Assembly: GCA_947471505.1 (NCBI GenBank)
Contig: CANIWM010000025.1
Span: forward strand, 1 to 64,000
DNA length: 64,000 nt
Direction: 5' to 3'
Source of the DNA: Chthoniobacteraceae bacterium
GTDB taxonomy: Bacteria; Verrucomicrobiota; Verrucomicrobiia; Chthoniobacterales; Chthoniobacteraceae
Shown here one piece after another: positions 26,037 to 33,650 of this stretch. The notes beneath the pieces were generated by a model. It saw only the letters and a program-made list of their open reading frames with translations. It had not been told where the DNA came from and searched no databases. Position 1 is the stretch's first letter. Each line of letters begins with the position of its first letter. Both the position numbers and the translations under genes were made by a program.

Positions 26037-28001
26037 ATGCCTGCTCCATCGCTGCCAATCATCTCGACGCTCGCTGCGTTGCTTGCGAATGCCGCACTGG
26101 CCTCGGGGCCGGCGGATGCGCTTGCGCGGTTGGGTTCGGCGGAGCTTCGGGGGCATGATGCGCGGGTGGATTCCCTGCAAGCGGAAATGGCGAGTCTGCC
26201 TCCTGTGCCGGAGGCGCAAACGGTGGCGCGGGTGGGGTGGCACAGCACGTTTAGCCGTGGGGAGCGCGCGGCGGATGTGTTACAGAGTGTGGTGGTCGAT
26301 CTCGGTGCGAGCGGGGCTTTTGATTCGGTGGTACTGGTGCCGGTGAATGTGGCGTATGGGACCCATCCGGGGCCGGGCTATGGATTTCCGCGCCGCTTCC
26401 GGATTGAGTCGGCGGAGGACGCAGAGTTTTCAATGCCGCTGGTGCTGGCGGATTTTGGTGGGGCGGATTTTCAAAATCAGGGGAGTCTTCCGGTCTGTGT
26501 GGAGACGCCAGGTGCGCGTGGGCGTTTTGTGCGTGTGACGGCGACGCGGCTTTTCTCGCGGGGAAATGAAGCGCTGTTTGCGCTGGGTGAGCTCATCGTG
26601 TGGCGCGGTCCGGTGAATATCTCGGCGGGCGCGATGTGTCGGACGAGTAGTAATTATGAAAACGCGCCGACATGGCAGCCGGGAAATCTCACCGATGGCC
26701 AGACGGTGCTCGGGCCGCCGGTGATCATCGGACCTACGCCGGGCAACGGATATCACTCGCTGGAGCGGCAGTCGGAGTTTTCGGAAAAGTGGGTGCAGCT
26801 CGACCTCGGTAGCACGCAGTCGCTTGATGAAGTGCGGCTGTTTGCGGCGCGGCCAAAGGATTTCCCCGTCCGTCCGGGTTTTGGTTTTCCGAAACGCTTT
26901 CGGGTAGAAGCGAGCGAGATGGAGGACTTTGCGAAGCGGGTTTCGTTGGTGGAGTTTGCCGACACTGATTGCGAGAGCCCCGGCGATAATCCGTTCGTGG
27001 TCGCAGCGCGGGGAATCTCCGCGCGCTATGTGCGGGTGACGGCGACGCGACTGTGGGCGCGGCACAATGATTTCGTCTTTGCGTTGAGCGAAATGGAGGT
27101 GTTCTCGGGAGGTAGAAATATCGCGCTGGGGGCCACCCCGTCGGCTTTGGAGGACATCAATCTGCCGAACTGGAGGCTCATGTTTTTGAACGATGGCTTC
27201 ACGAGTGCAGGCTGGCTCACGGACTGGAGCGGGTGGCTGCGCGGGCTTTCGCGGCGGCGCGAAGTGATGCAGGAGCTCGCGGCGCTGGAAGCCGCCCGCG
27301 AGCCGCTGGTGACGGCTGCATTTTGGCGGCTCGGGAAATGGACGGCTGTCGCTGCGGGCGGCGTCGCGCTTCTCGGGGCGTGGTGGAGCGTGCGCCAGCG
27401 CAAGGCGCGGCGGCGGGAGTTGGCGAGATTGCGCCAGCGCATAGCGGGCGATTTGCACGACGAAATCGGGAGCAACCTCGGCAGCATCGCGATGCTCGCG
27501 AACCTCGCGTCCGACCATGGTGACAACAAGTCCGAGCTCGCGGAGATTCAGCGCATCGCACAGGAGACGGCGGATTCTATGCGCGACATCGTGTGGCTCA
27601 TCCAGCCGGGCCGCGGTAATTCGTCGGACCTTGCGGGTCGGATGAGGGAGATCGCGCTGAAGCAGCTTGCTGGGAGCGAATGCGTGTTTGAAGCGGAGGG
27701 CGTGTGCGGGCCATTCTCGCTGGATTTTGAGCGGCAGGTAATCCTGTTTTTCAAGGAGGCTCTGAACAACATCCGCAAGCACGCCCGCGCCCGGCGCATC
27801 GGCATCCGTCTCACGCAGAAAGGACGCGACTTTTCCCTGCTCATCGCGGACGACGGCGAGGGCTTCGACATGGCCACGCCACGCCACGGTCACGGGCTCG
27901 TGAGCATGAATCACCGCGCCGGGCTCATCGGCGCGACGCTCGCCGTGGAGTCCAGCCCGAGCAACGGAACCCACCTCGCGCTTCACGCCCGCATTCCATG
28001 A
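26037..28001 (+). CDS. Sensor histidine kinase with two discoidin-like modules
   Basis: 654-aa membrane kinase. Signal peptide/anchor (about 1-22), then two roughly 150-residue discoidin (F5/8 type C)-like modules at about 66-200 and 235-390, each with GFPRRFR.E or GFPKRFRVEA and FVRVTATRL or YVRVTATRL. One transmembrane helix at about 435-452 (AVAAGGVALLGAWW), then a HisKA_3 dimerisation domain with phospho-acceptor His474 in DLHDEIGSNLGS and a HATPase_c domain (EALNNIRKHA N-box, DDGEGFD G-box). Discoidin modules bind glycans, so the input is probably a polysaccharide outside the cell (inference). Start at ATG 26037 with GGGA upstream. Overlaps the regulator gene by 4 bp (ATGA). Confidence 0.93.
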   Translation: MPAPSLPIISTLAALLANAALASGPADALARLGSAELRGHDARVDSLQAEMASLPPVPEAQTVARVGWHSTFSRGERAADVLQSVVVDLGASGAFDSVVLVPVNVAYGTHPGPGYGFPRRFRIESAEDAEFSMPLVLADFGGADFQNQGSLPVCVETPGARGRFVRVTATRLFSRGNEALFALGELIVWRGPVNISAGAMCRTSSNYENAPTWQPGNLTDGQTVLGPPVIIGPTPGNGYHSLERQSEFSEKWVQLDLGSTQSLDEVRLFAARPKDFPVRPGFGFPKRFRVEASEMEDFAKRVSLVEFADTDCESPGDNPFVVAARGISARYVRVTATRLWARHNDFVFALSEMEVFSGGRNIALGATPSALEDINLPNWRLMFLNDGFTSAGWLTDWSGWLRGLSRRREVMQELAALEAAREPLVTAAFWRLGKWTAVAAGGVALLGAWWSVRQRKARRRELARLRQRIAGDLHDEIGSNLGSIAMLANLASDHGDNKSELAEIQRIAQETADSMRDIVWLIQPGRGNSSDLAGRMREIALKQLAGSECVFEAEGVCGPFSLDFERQVILFFKEALNNIRKHARARRIGIRLTQKGRDFSLLIADDGEGFDMATPRHGHGLVSMNHRAGLIGATLAVESSPSNGTHLALHARIP

Positions 28002-28645
28002 AATCGACCAGCAACATCAGCATCTGGCTCATCGAGGACAACGCGACCTTTCGCCGCACCATCGCGCGCACCATCGCGAAGCAGCCGGGGTTCTCGTGCG
28101 ACGGCGATTTTGGCCGCGCCGAGGACGCGCTCGCCGCGCTGAAGACGCAGGCCAAACCGGCAATCATCCTCCTCGATGTCGGGCTGCCCGGCATGAGCGG
28201 AATCGAAGCCATCCCGCAACTCCGCGCCCTTGCGCCGGATACGGCGATGCTCATTCTCACGGTGTTTGAGGATGAAGAAAAAATCGTCGCCGCCATCTGC
28301 GCCGGGGCATCCGGGTATTTGCTAAAAACCGCCCCCGCCGAAGAACTCATCCGGGCAATGCGCGACGTCCTCGCCGGATGCGCGCCGATGAACGGCCGCA
28401 TCGCCCGCCGCGTGCTCGAAATGTTTAGCAAGCTCTCGCCGCGCAGAAACGACTACCACCTCACCGAGCGCGAGAAGGCGGTGCTCCAACAAATGACGGA
28501 GGGATTCATCAAAAAAGAAATCGCCGATCACCTCGCTCTCAGCGTCCACACCGTGGACACGCACCTACGCAACATCTACGCAAAGCTCCAAGTGAACACA
28601 CGCACCGGCGCAGTCTCGAAGGCGCTCAAAGAAGGGTTGGTGTAG
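27998..28645 (+). CDS. NarL/FixJ-family response regulator
   Basis: 215-aa regulator: receiver domain at residues 8-125 with acidic pair E13/D14, phospho-acceptor Asp60 in IILLDVGLPGMSG, conserved Thr and Lys in LILTVF and YLLKTA; LuxR-type HTH at about 150-213 (LTEREKAVLQQMTEG...IADHLALSVHTVDTHLRNIYAKL). Partner of the upstream kinase, with which it shares an ATGA overlap. Targets are unknown, but its last 14 codons recur as fragments upstream of other genes here (30978-31022 and, shorter, 33566-33591 and 40253-40265). Confidence 0.95.
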   Translation: MKSTSNISIWLIEDNATFRRTIARTIAKQPGFSCDGDFGRAEDALAALKTQAKPAIILLDVGLPGMSGIEAIPQLRALAPDTAMLILTVFEDEEKIVAAICAGASGYLLKTAPAEELIRAMRDVLAGCAPMNGRIARRVLEMFSKLSPRRNDYHLTEREKAVLQQMTEGFIKKEIADHLALSVHTVDTHLRNIYAKLQVNTRTGAVSKALKEGLV

Positions 28646-28703
28646 GGCGTCCATTCGCATTCGAGGTCGTAGGATGCGGATTTGCACGGGGAACGACCGC
28701 TAC

Positions 28704-30854
28704 TTACGCACCGGCGGCGACGAGGGTTTTGATCCGCCGCTCCAAGTCTTGCCGGGAAACGATGTCCACTACCTCTACGGTGTGCGGAGTGAGGCGGAAG
28801 AGCATCCGGTGATCGATCCCCAGCCGGATTCGCGAAATGCCGGGGAGTGCTTTGAGGCGGACGACTTGCATGAACGCAGTGGATTCGCCCGACGCGATTC
28901 GCCCGAGCGCCTGCATGGCTTGCTTCGCGATCTGGCGGGGAAGCCCATCGATGGTGTTTTGAAAACGCGACGGAAAAGTGATGAGCCGCACGGGCTGCAC
29001 GCCGAGTTGTTCGGGAGGTAGTTCGTGGGCGTCCTCTCGCGAGTCTTGCGCAGACGCGGCTGCGTGTTTTCCGGTTGGCGCGGCGCGGAGTTCTTCCAGA
29101 TCGTGGTGGAGTTTTTGGAGTTCCTTGCGCAGTCCGGCGCGTTCTTCGTTGTGCTCTTTGAGGGAGCCTTTGAGTGCCGCGACTTTGAGGCGGAGGTCGT
29201 GCAGTGCCGCATCATCCTTCGGCGGAAGCGCGGAGTTCGATGTCGGCTGGGCGGCACGCTTCTTTTCCCGGCGCTCGATTTCGCGCCGCGCGTTGTCCAT
29301 GTCGAGTTTCAGTCTGCGGACCTCGGCCGCCTTCGCCTCCAAGTTGCGTCGTGCTTCGCGCAGTTCTTCCGTGTCATGGCCGGCGGCGTGCGACTCCTCG
29401 GCGATTCGCTTTTCGAGGATGTCTGCAAACGGGTCATCCGGCGGGAGTGCGAGTTTATCGTGAGCCTTGACAACGATTTCCAGCAGCCGCGAAGCGTCCT
29501 TGGTGGAAACGAGGGGGATGACGCTGCGGGCGACAAGAATCCCGAGTGCTTTGAGCGGAGAGGAGAGCAATGCGTAGGCGAGGTTTTGGAGGTAAAGGGT
29601 ATCTGTTTTCTGGAGCGCTTCAAGGGAGAGGCCCTTCAGTGCCTCGACAAAATCGCGGGGTTCACTTCCTGCACCGAGCATCTTGATTCCCATGTGCAGC
29701 TCCTCAGGCTCCAGCCCGGACGCCGTGCGGACGGCCAGCAGCCGCATGAGAGGCTCCCGCCGCCAGGCATACATGCAGAGCCACCCGACGCGCTCCCACA
29801 CCTCGTGGAGCTCGATGCGAAAACCGGTCTTCTCAAACGCGGCGGCGGCTTCATCCACGAGCATGAATAGGGCGAGTTGATCAAAGCAGGCCTGATGAAG
29901 CGCCGGGTCTATCTTCGCGAAGTCCCAGCGTGCGACCTCAAAGCCCACGGCCTTTTTTACTTGCGCAAGCGTGAGGTGCTCCTCCGGCGAGCGATACACC
30001 TCATCCACCGTTTTACCGGCGACACTCGACGAATGGCGCAGCCGCTCCTTATCTTTTTCCTCACAGCAGCGCTTGTATTTTTTCCCGCTGCCGCACGGGC
30101 AGAGTTCGTTGCGGCTGTGTTTCTCCACGGCCCGGCGCACGGTGCCGGATTTCACGACACGCGCTTCTTCCGTCCCCTTCACGAGGATAAGGATGGGGTT
30201 CTTCGCCAGCGTAAAAATAGACTCCACATACGAGGTCGAAGTTCGTTTGATTTCTTCGTTTGCCAGCTCCGGTGAAATCTTGATGAGGAAAGCCGAAAGG
30301 TCCGAATCCCCGGCGATTTTTCCGACGTGGCAAAGCACGCTCAAGGCAAGTCGTCTCATCTCACGATCCGGGAATTTGCAGGCATGACGGGCGACGCTCT
30401 TGATTGCGGCGATGAGTTCCGGCGGCAGAGGGCTGTCTCCCTGGCTCTTGTGGGCGTTCACCGCCAAGCAGAGCGCCATCGCCTCATGGTGCGGTTGGAT
30501 CAGTGTCGCGCAGAGCGCATCGACTACATGCTTCACCAAATCGCCCGTCATCCGGGACACGAGCGCTACGAGCAAAATTACATCCCGAAAGTAAGCCAGC
30601 GAGCGAACAATGTGGCGCGAATCGATCGCCCGCCCGGACGCTGCAGCGGCGAACGCGAGGATAAAAAACCCGCCCCAGTCATTGTTATGCAAGACTTCGG
30701 CCAGCCACGCATCCAGCACTAAATCGTCGGCGGGTAGCAGCCCAGCCACCCGCTCCACATTTGCCCGGTGAAACTGCCGTGGCGGGAAAAGTTCCCGCAC
30801 TTCATCGGGGATTAGCGATGACGTTTCCGAAGGTGTAGATTCATGTGAGGACAT
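28704..30854 (-). CDS. SEC-C / coiled-coil / RelE-like fusion protein
   Basis: 716-aa cytoplasmic protein. The N-terminal about 240 residues are helical and unrecognised. A SEC-C zinc-binding motif follows at about 248-265 (RNELCPCGSGKKYKRCC), then a helical region, then long coiled coils at about 500-610 (KAAEVRRLKLDMDNARREIE, LKEHNEERAGLRKELQKLHH). The last about 85 residues (FPSRFQNTIDGLPRQIAKQA to the end) resemble a RelE/ParE-type fold: VRLKALPG..RIRLG.DHR.LFR plus VVDIVSRQDLERRI. No antitoxin gene is adjacent. Function unknown; a ribosome- or RNA-directed role is inference. Start ATG 30854 (MSSHES) is preferred; an in-frame GTG at 30917 would add 21 residues. Confidence 0.7.
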   Translation of the reverse strand: MSSHESTPSETSSLIPDEVRELFPPRQFHRANVERVAGLLPADDLVLDAWLAEVLHNNDWGGFFILAFAAAASGRAIDSRHIVRSLAYFRDVILLVALVSRMTGDLVKHVVDALCATLIQPHHEAMALCLAVNAHKSQGDSPLPPELIAAIKSVARHACKFPDREMRRLALSVLCHVGKIAGDSDLSAFLIKISPELANEEIKRTSTSYVESIFTLAKNPILILVKGTEEARVVKSGTVRRAVEKHSRNELCPCGSGKKYKRCCEEKDKERLRHSSSVAGKTVDEVYRSPEEHLTLAQVKKAVGFEVARWDFAKIDPALHQACFDQLALFMLVDEAAAAFEKTGFRIELHEVWERVGWLCMYAWRREPLMRLLAVRTASGLEPEELHMGIKMLGAGSEPRDFVEALKGLSLEALQKTDTLYLQNLAYALLSSPLKALGILVARSVIPLVSTKDASRLLEIVVKAHDKLALPPDDPFADILEKRIAEESHAAGHDTEELREARRNLEAKAAEVRRLKLDMDNARREIERREKKRAAQPTSNSALPPKDDAALHDLRLKVAALKGSLKEHNEERAGLRKELQKLHHDLEELRAAPTGKHAAASAQDSREDAHELPPEQLGVQPVRLITFPSRFQNTIDGLPRQIAKQAMQALGRIASGESTAFMQVVRLKALPGISRIRLGIDHRMLFRLTPHTVEVVDIVSRQDLERRIKTLVAAGA

Positions 30855-30977
30855 GGCCGCAGGAGATAACCGGCCCTTCAAAGAAAACTCAAGCGTCGCG
30901 AAGTCCGGAATACCCACGAGCGATTGCCGAAGGCGGCGAAACGCCGGCGCAAGGCTTGTGGAACATCGGGGAACGCC

Positions 30978-31022
30978 CGCACCGGCGCAGTCTCGAAGGC
31001 GCTGAAGGAAGGGCTGGTGTAA
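30978..31022 (+). pseudogene. Fossil 3' end of a response-regulator gene
   Basis: These 15 codons translate to RTGAVSKALKEGLV and a stop, identical in protein to the C-terminus of the regulator at 27998-28645; 41 of 45 bases agree with 28601-28645 and the four differences are synonymous or in the stop codon. Upstream similarity fades within a few codons (N-A for N-T). It sits 127 bp before the XRE gene and has no start, so it is a remnant. Confidence 0.8.
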
Positions 31023-31148
31023 GTGTTAGGCGGGCAATCACGGCGTTCGGGTTGATGCGAACAGCGCCGCATTTTCCGAGGTGTGGCTGCGCACATCGGA
31101 GCGTGCGATTTCCTGAAAGATTCGGCAAAACGCTCCGTATTGAGTGGT

Positions 31149-31505
31149 ATGAAGCCTCCACTTTCCACCAATCCGACCACCGCACCGCGCCGCCATCGCG
31201 CATCCCTCCGCGACGCAGTGCGCATCAGCCGCGAGACCGCGTGGGGCGCATCCACGCCGCCGCGCCCATCGCTGCTCGGCGAGCCAACCATGGATGAAGC
31301 CGTGCGCATCCTCCACACCGAGCGGCTCCACCAGCGCAAATCGCTCCAAGCCGTCGCGATGTCTGCGGGCATCTCGCATCAAGCGCTCAGCCTCATCGAA
31401 GCAGGCGGGCGCACCCCGCTCGGCGAGACATTCGTGAACCTCTGCCACGCGCTCGGGCAATCGCCAGGCGCGGTGATGCTCGCTGCGGAAGGGCGGGTAA
31501 AGTAG
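31149..31505 (+). CDS. XRE-family DNA-binding protein
   Basis: 118-aa protein with a basic, Pro-rich N-terminal arm (residues 1-47) and a Cro/C1-type helix-turn-helix at about 55-112: LHQRKSLQAVAMSAGISHQALSLIEAG followed by RTPLGETFVNLCHALGQSPG, the standard five-helix HTH_3 pattern. Probably a transcriptional regulator with an unknown target. ATG 31149 is used; MDEAVR at 31290 would give the bare domain, so the start is uncertain. Single gene between repeats. Confidence 0.75.
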   Translation: MKPPLSTNPTTAPRRHRASLRDAVRISRETAWGASTPPRPSLLGEPTMDEAVRILHTERLHQRKSLQAVAMSAGISHQALSLIEAGGRTPLGETFVNLCHALGQSPGAVMLAAEGRVK

Positions 31506-31532
31506 GCGAGGGTTACTACCTTGCACCCCAGC

Positions 31533-31607
31533 GGGGCCGTCCCGGCCCCAAGCGCCAAGACGGCTGTGTCCGCGTTTTGCGCTTGCGGGGGGACCGCCTG
31601 AAGGCGG
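31533..31607. repeat. GC-rich palindrome pair
   Basis: A hairpin GGGGCCGTCCCGGCCCC at 31533-31549 is followed by AAGCGC...GCGCTT and a second hairpin CCGCCTGAAGGCGG at 31594-31607. The first stem matches the arms of the 32061-32141 element. Probably a degenerate member of the same REP-like family; it can also terminate transcription of the XRE gene. Confidence 0.6.
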
Positions 31608-31739
31608 GACTCCGAACGGGTGTTTCTCCATAAAACCCTCCCTGCCGCTGTGTTGCGGCTGCAACAACTGTTGCAGAGACGCTTTGCCGGGGTTCGGGTT
31701 TTCTTTGCGTCATGCTCGCTTGGGTTTTCAGCACGGCTT

Positions 31740-32054
31740 GGTGGTTTTGTCGTTCGACGGAATGGTTTTGTCGGACGACAGAATCATTCTGCGGCGGTGC
31801 AGGATGGTTTTGCAAAGGAACAGAATCATTCTGTTGCACGACAGAATCGTTCGGCGGGACGATAGGATGGTTTTGCGACGCGACAGAACCAGCCCGTCGC
31901 GCGACGGAATCGTTTTGGAAAACGACAGAATCATCCTGCGACGGTGCGGGGTCGTTTTGTCGGACGACGGAACCAGCTTGCGCTACGACGGAATCATTCT
32001 GCGACGGCGCAGAACCAGTGTGCGGTGCGACAGAACCATTCTGTTTTCCATCCG
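31740..32054. repeat. 21-bp degenerate tandem repeat array, 15 units
   Basis: Fifteen exact-length 21-bp units resembling AATCRTTYTGCGACGCGACAG, from 31740 to 32054. The period is the same as in the array at 301-510 but the sequence differs. All frames are largely stop-free: the plus strand reads heptapeptides like ESFCRTT, the minus strand like QNDSVVR. The plus frame runs in phase into the gene at 32269, giving a long artificial ORF. The intergenic block 31506-32268 contains nothing else except the palindromic elements on both sides. Confidence 0.88.
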
Positions 32055-32060
32055 CCAGGG

Positions 32061-32141
32061 AGGGGGGCCGTCCCGGCCCCCTGAGACGCGGTGCGTCTGC
32101 CCAGACATCCCTGCTTCAAGGGGCCGGGACGGCCCCTCTAC
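32061..32141. repeat. REP-like inverted pair (GC family)
   Basis: Left hairpin GGGGGCCG-TCC-CGGCCCCC (32063-32081), small inner hairpin AGACGC-GGT-GCGTCT, then right hairpin GGGGCCG-GGA-CGGCCCC (32120-32136) followed by TCTAC, that is, GTAG in inverted orientation. The layout matches elements at 60011-60114 and 60741-60829 although the stem bases differ. Confidence 0.8.
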
Positions 32142-32268
32142 TTGCGGTCGCTACGAGGAGGGCTGGGTGATGGCGCTTTGGGGCGCGGGGAACTGGAACT
32201 CGGGAATTTTGTGGGGGCCATCAGCGCCTTCACCAAACAACAAAACAACACATAAAAAGAAACATACT

Positions 32269-32970
32269 ATGAAACGACAACCATACTTCCCCCGCACAAT
32301 CGACAGACGGCCCGAGTGGTTCGCCGCATTCGCCACGCAGCTCGCGCTCGCCAATGGGACGCTCGGTCTGCCGGCCGATGACGTGACCGATATCGTGGCC
32401 GATGCCCGCTTTTGCGAATACGCGTGCGGCGTGTGGCTTACTGCGGTGCGCGAGTTTGGCCCGGCGGCGACGGCGTCTGTCGAGGAGCTGCTTTCGGGCA
32501 GCGTGGGCGCTTCGTTTACGCTGTCGGTCTTCACTGCGCCTGCGCTGCCCAGCGGTGTGTCGCTGGTGGCGGCGGGTGCGCTGGATCGTATCTTCCTGTT
32601 TGTGCAGACGATCAAAGCGTGCCCGAATTATACGGAGTCGATTGGCCTGCAACTCGGCATCGTGGGCGCGGAGGATGCGGCGGAAAATCCGGTGCCGACT
32701 TTCACGCTGAAGGTGGAGCGCGGCTCGGGCTGTGAGTGTGTGCGTCTGGCGTTCAAAAAATACGGCCATGCCGGTGTGGTGATTCACTGCCGTCGCAATG
32801 GGGGCGCGTGGGAGATGCTGGCGATCGACCTCGCTTCGCCGTATCTCGACGAGCGTCCGCTGCTGGTGCCGACTGCGCCGGAGGTGCGCGAATACCGGCT
32901 TCAGTTTTTCGATGGCTCGGAGGCGACGGGCGAGTTTTCACCTACGCAATCGGTGACGGTGGCTCCGTAG
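32269..32970 (+). CDS. Hypothetical protein, possible beta-sandwich C-terminus
   Basis: 233-aa protein starting MKRQPYFPRTIDRRPEWFAA. The N-terminal half is helical (LALANGTLGLPADDVTDIV, a helix-rich ADARFCEYACGVWLTAVRE), the C-terminal about 90 residues look like a fibronectin-III-type beta domain (GGAWEMLAIDLASPYLDERP, EYRLQFFDGSEATG). Related proteins are known to me only as unassigned verrucomicrobial hypotheticals. No signal peptide. ATG 32269 is preceded by an A-rich leader without Shine-Dalgarno. It is followed after 3 bp by the small gene 32974-33270, so the two form an operon. Confidence 0.8.
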   Translation: MKRQPYFPRTIDRRPEWFAAFATQLALANGTLGLPADDVTDIVADARFCEYACGVWLTAVREFGPAATASVEELLSGSVGASFTLSVFTAPALPSGVSLVAAGALDRIFLFVQTIKACPNYTESIGLQLGIVGAEDAAENPVPTFTLKVERGSGCECVRLAFKKYGHAGVVIHCRRNGGAWEMLAIDLASPYLDERPLLVPTAPEVREYRLQFFDGSEATGEFSPTQSVTVAP

Positions 32971-32973
32971 TTT

Positions 32974-33270
32974 ATGGCATTCGATCCATCACTCCCGCAG
33001 GAGGGCACGGAGATCGACGCCGTGCAGATGCGCTCGCAATTGAACGGCCTCAAAGCGCTCATCGATGCCGTGCCCGCTGGTCCTCCGGGGCCGCAGGGGC
33101 CGGTGGGGGAGGTGTCGAACGCGGCGCTGGCGGCCCAGATCGCGGGGACGGCGCAAAACCCGAACGTCGGCACGTTTAACATCGCGCTGAGCGATCCGCC
33201 GACACGCCCGGAGGTGCAGGCGATCCTCGATTTTGTGAACGCGCTGGTGAATTCGCTGACGCGGGTGTAG
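32974..33270 (+). CDS. Small protein with short collagen-like stretch
   Basis: 98-aa protein downstream partner of the 32269 gene. It has an N-terminal helical part (GTEIDAVQMRSQLNGLKALI), a short collagen-like stretch GPPGPQGPVG, and a C-terminal helix pair (PPTRPEVQAILDFVNALVNS). The arrangement recalls tail-fibre or surface-fibre tips, where coiled coils alternate with Gly-Pro runs, but nothing phage-like surrounds it. A diverged copy of its C-terminus follows at 33324-33428. Confidence 0.7.
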   Translation: MAFDPSLPQEGTEIDAVQMRSQLNGLKALIDAVPAGPPGPQGPVGEVSNAALAAQIAGTAQNPNVGTFNIALSDPPTRPEVQAILDFVNALVNSLTRV

Positions 33271-33323
33271 CGGGGGCGCAGCCGAGGTGCAGGTGATCAA
33301 AGGCGACGGCGCGGAATCCGAAC

Positions 33324-33428
33324 ATGGTGTCGGATTTAGTGCTCACGCCGAGCGACCCGCCGACGCAGGGGGATTTGCTGGCGGTGATCGCGAAGCTCAA
33401 TGAGCTGATCAACGCGCTGCGGCGGTAG
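33324..33428 (+). pseudogene. Partial duplicate of the 32974-33270 C-terminus
   Basis: Read from the ATG at 33324 it encodes MVSDLVLTPSDPPTQGDLLA and on to INALRR-stop, parallel to NPNVGTFNIALSDPPTRPEV...VNSLTRV of the upstream gene; the codons just before the ATG (..ARNPN) also match (..AQNPN). The N-terminal helix and collagen-like part are missing. Either a decayed paralogue or a 34-aa protein. Confidence 0.55.
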
Positions 33429-33444
33429 GCGGCGGCGGCGCGGC

Positions 33445-33540
33445 GTAGCTCGACTTTCCAAAGTCGAGGTTTGAGGCAGCCATCAGAAAGACCGGCGTCC
33501 TTTTCTCCGGCTACAACTCGACATTGGAATGGCGAGCTAC
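33445..33540. repeat. REP-like inverted pair (CTCGAC family), copy 1
   Basis: GTAG (33445-33448) then palindrome CTCGACTTTCCAAAGTCGAG (33449-33468); about 48 bp later the inverted partner CTCGACATTGGAATGGCGAG (33517-33536, one mismatch in the stem) and CTAC (33537-33540). Same design as 43338-43432 and 58588-58683. Confidence 0.85.
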
Positions 33541-33565
33541 GCCATTGCGACCGCATGTTATCGAA

Positions 33566-33650
33566 CGAAGGCGCTGAAGGAGGGCTGGTGTCGGGCGTCC
33601 GTTGTTTGCGGGACTATGGGAATGTGCTGCGTGCGGTTATTGGAAGGCGT
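33566..33650 (+). promoter_or_regulatory. Shared upstream leader of the DUF1592 gene with regulator-tail fossil
   Basis: 33566-33591 matches the last 26 bp before the stop of the response-regulator gene with few changes, and the GGGCGTCC after it matches the bases after the real regulator stop. The segment GTTTGCGGGACTATG at about 33604-33618 and the bases up to and beyond the start codon (GTATGTTTCGCTC) are shared with 40263-40333 upstream of the DUF1549 gene. It probably contains the promoter inherited by both genes. Confidence 0.6.

Noticed and set aside
31684-32268. N-terminal extension of the 32269 gene
   Set aside because: The extension is translation of the 21-bp array and the REP-like palindrome; the conserved protein starts at MKRQPYF.
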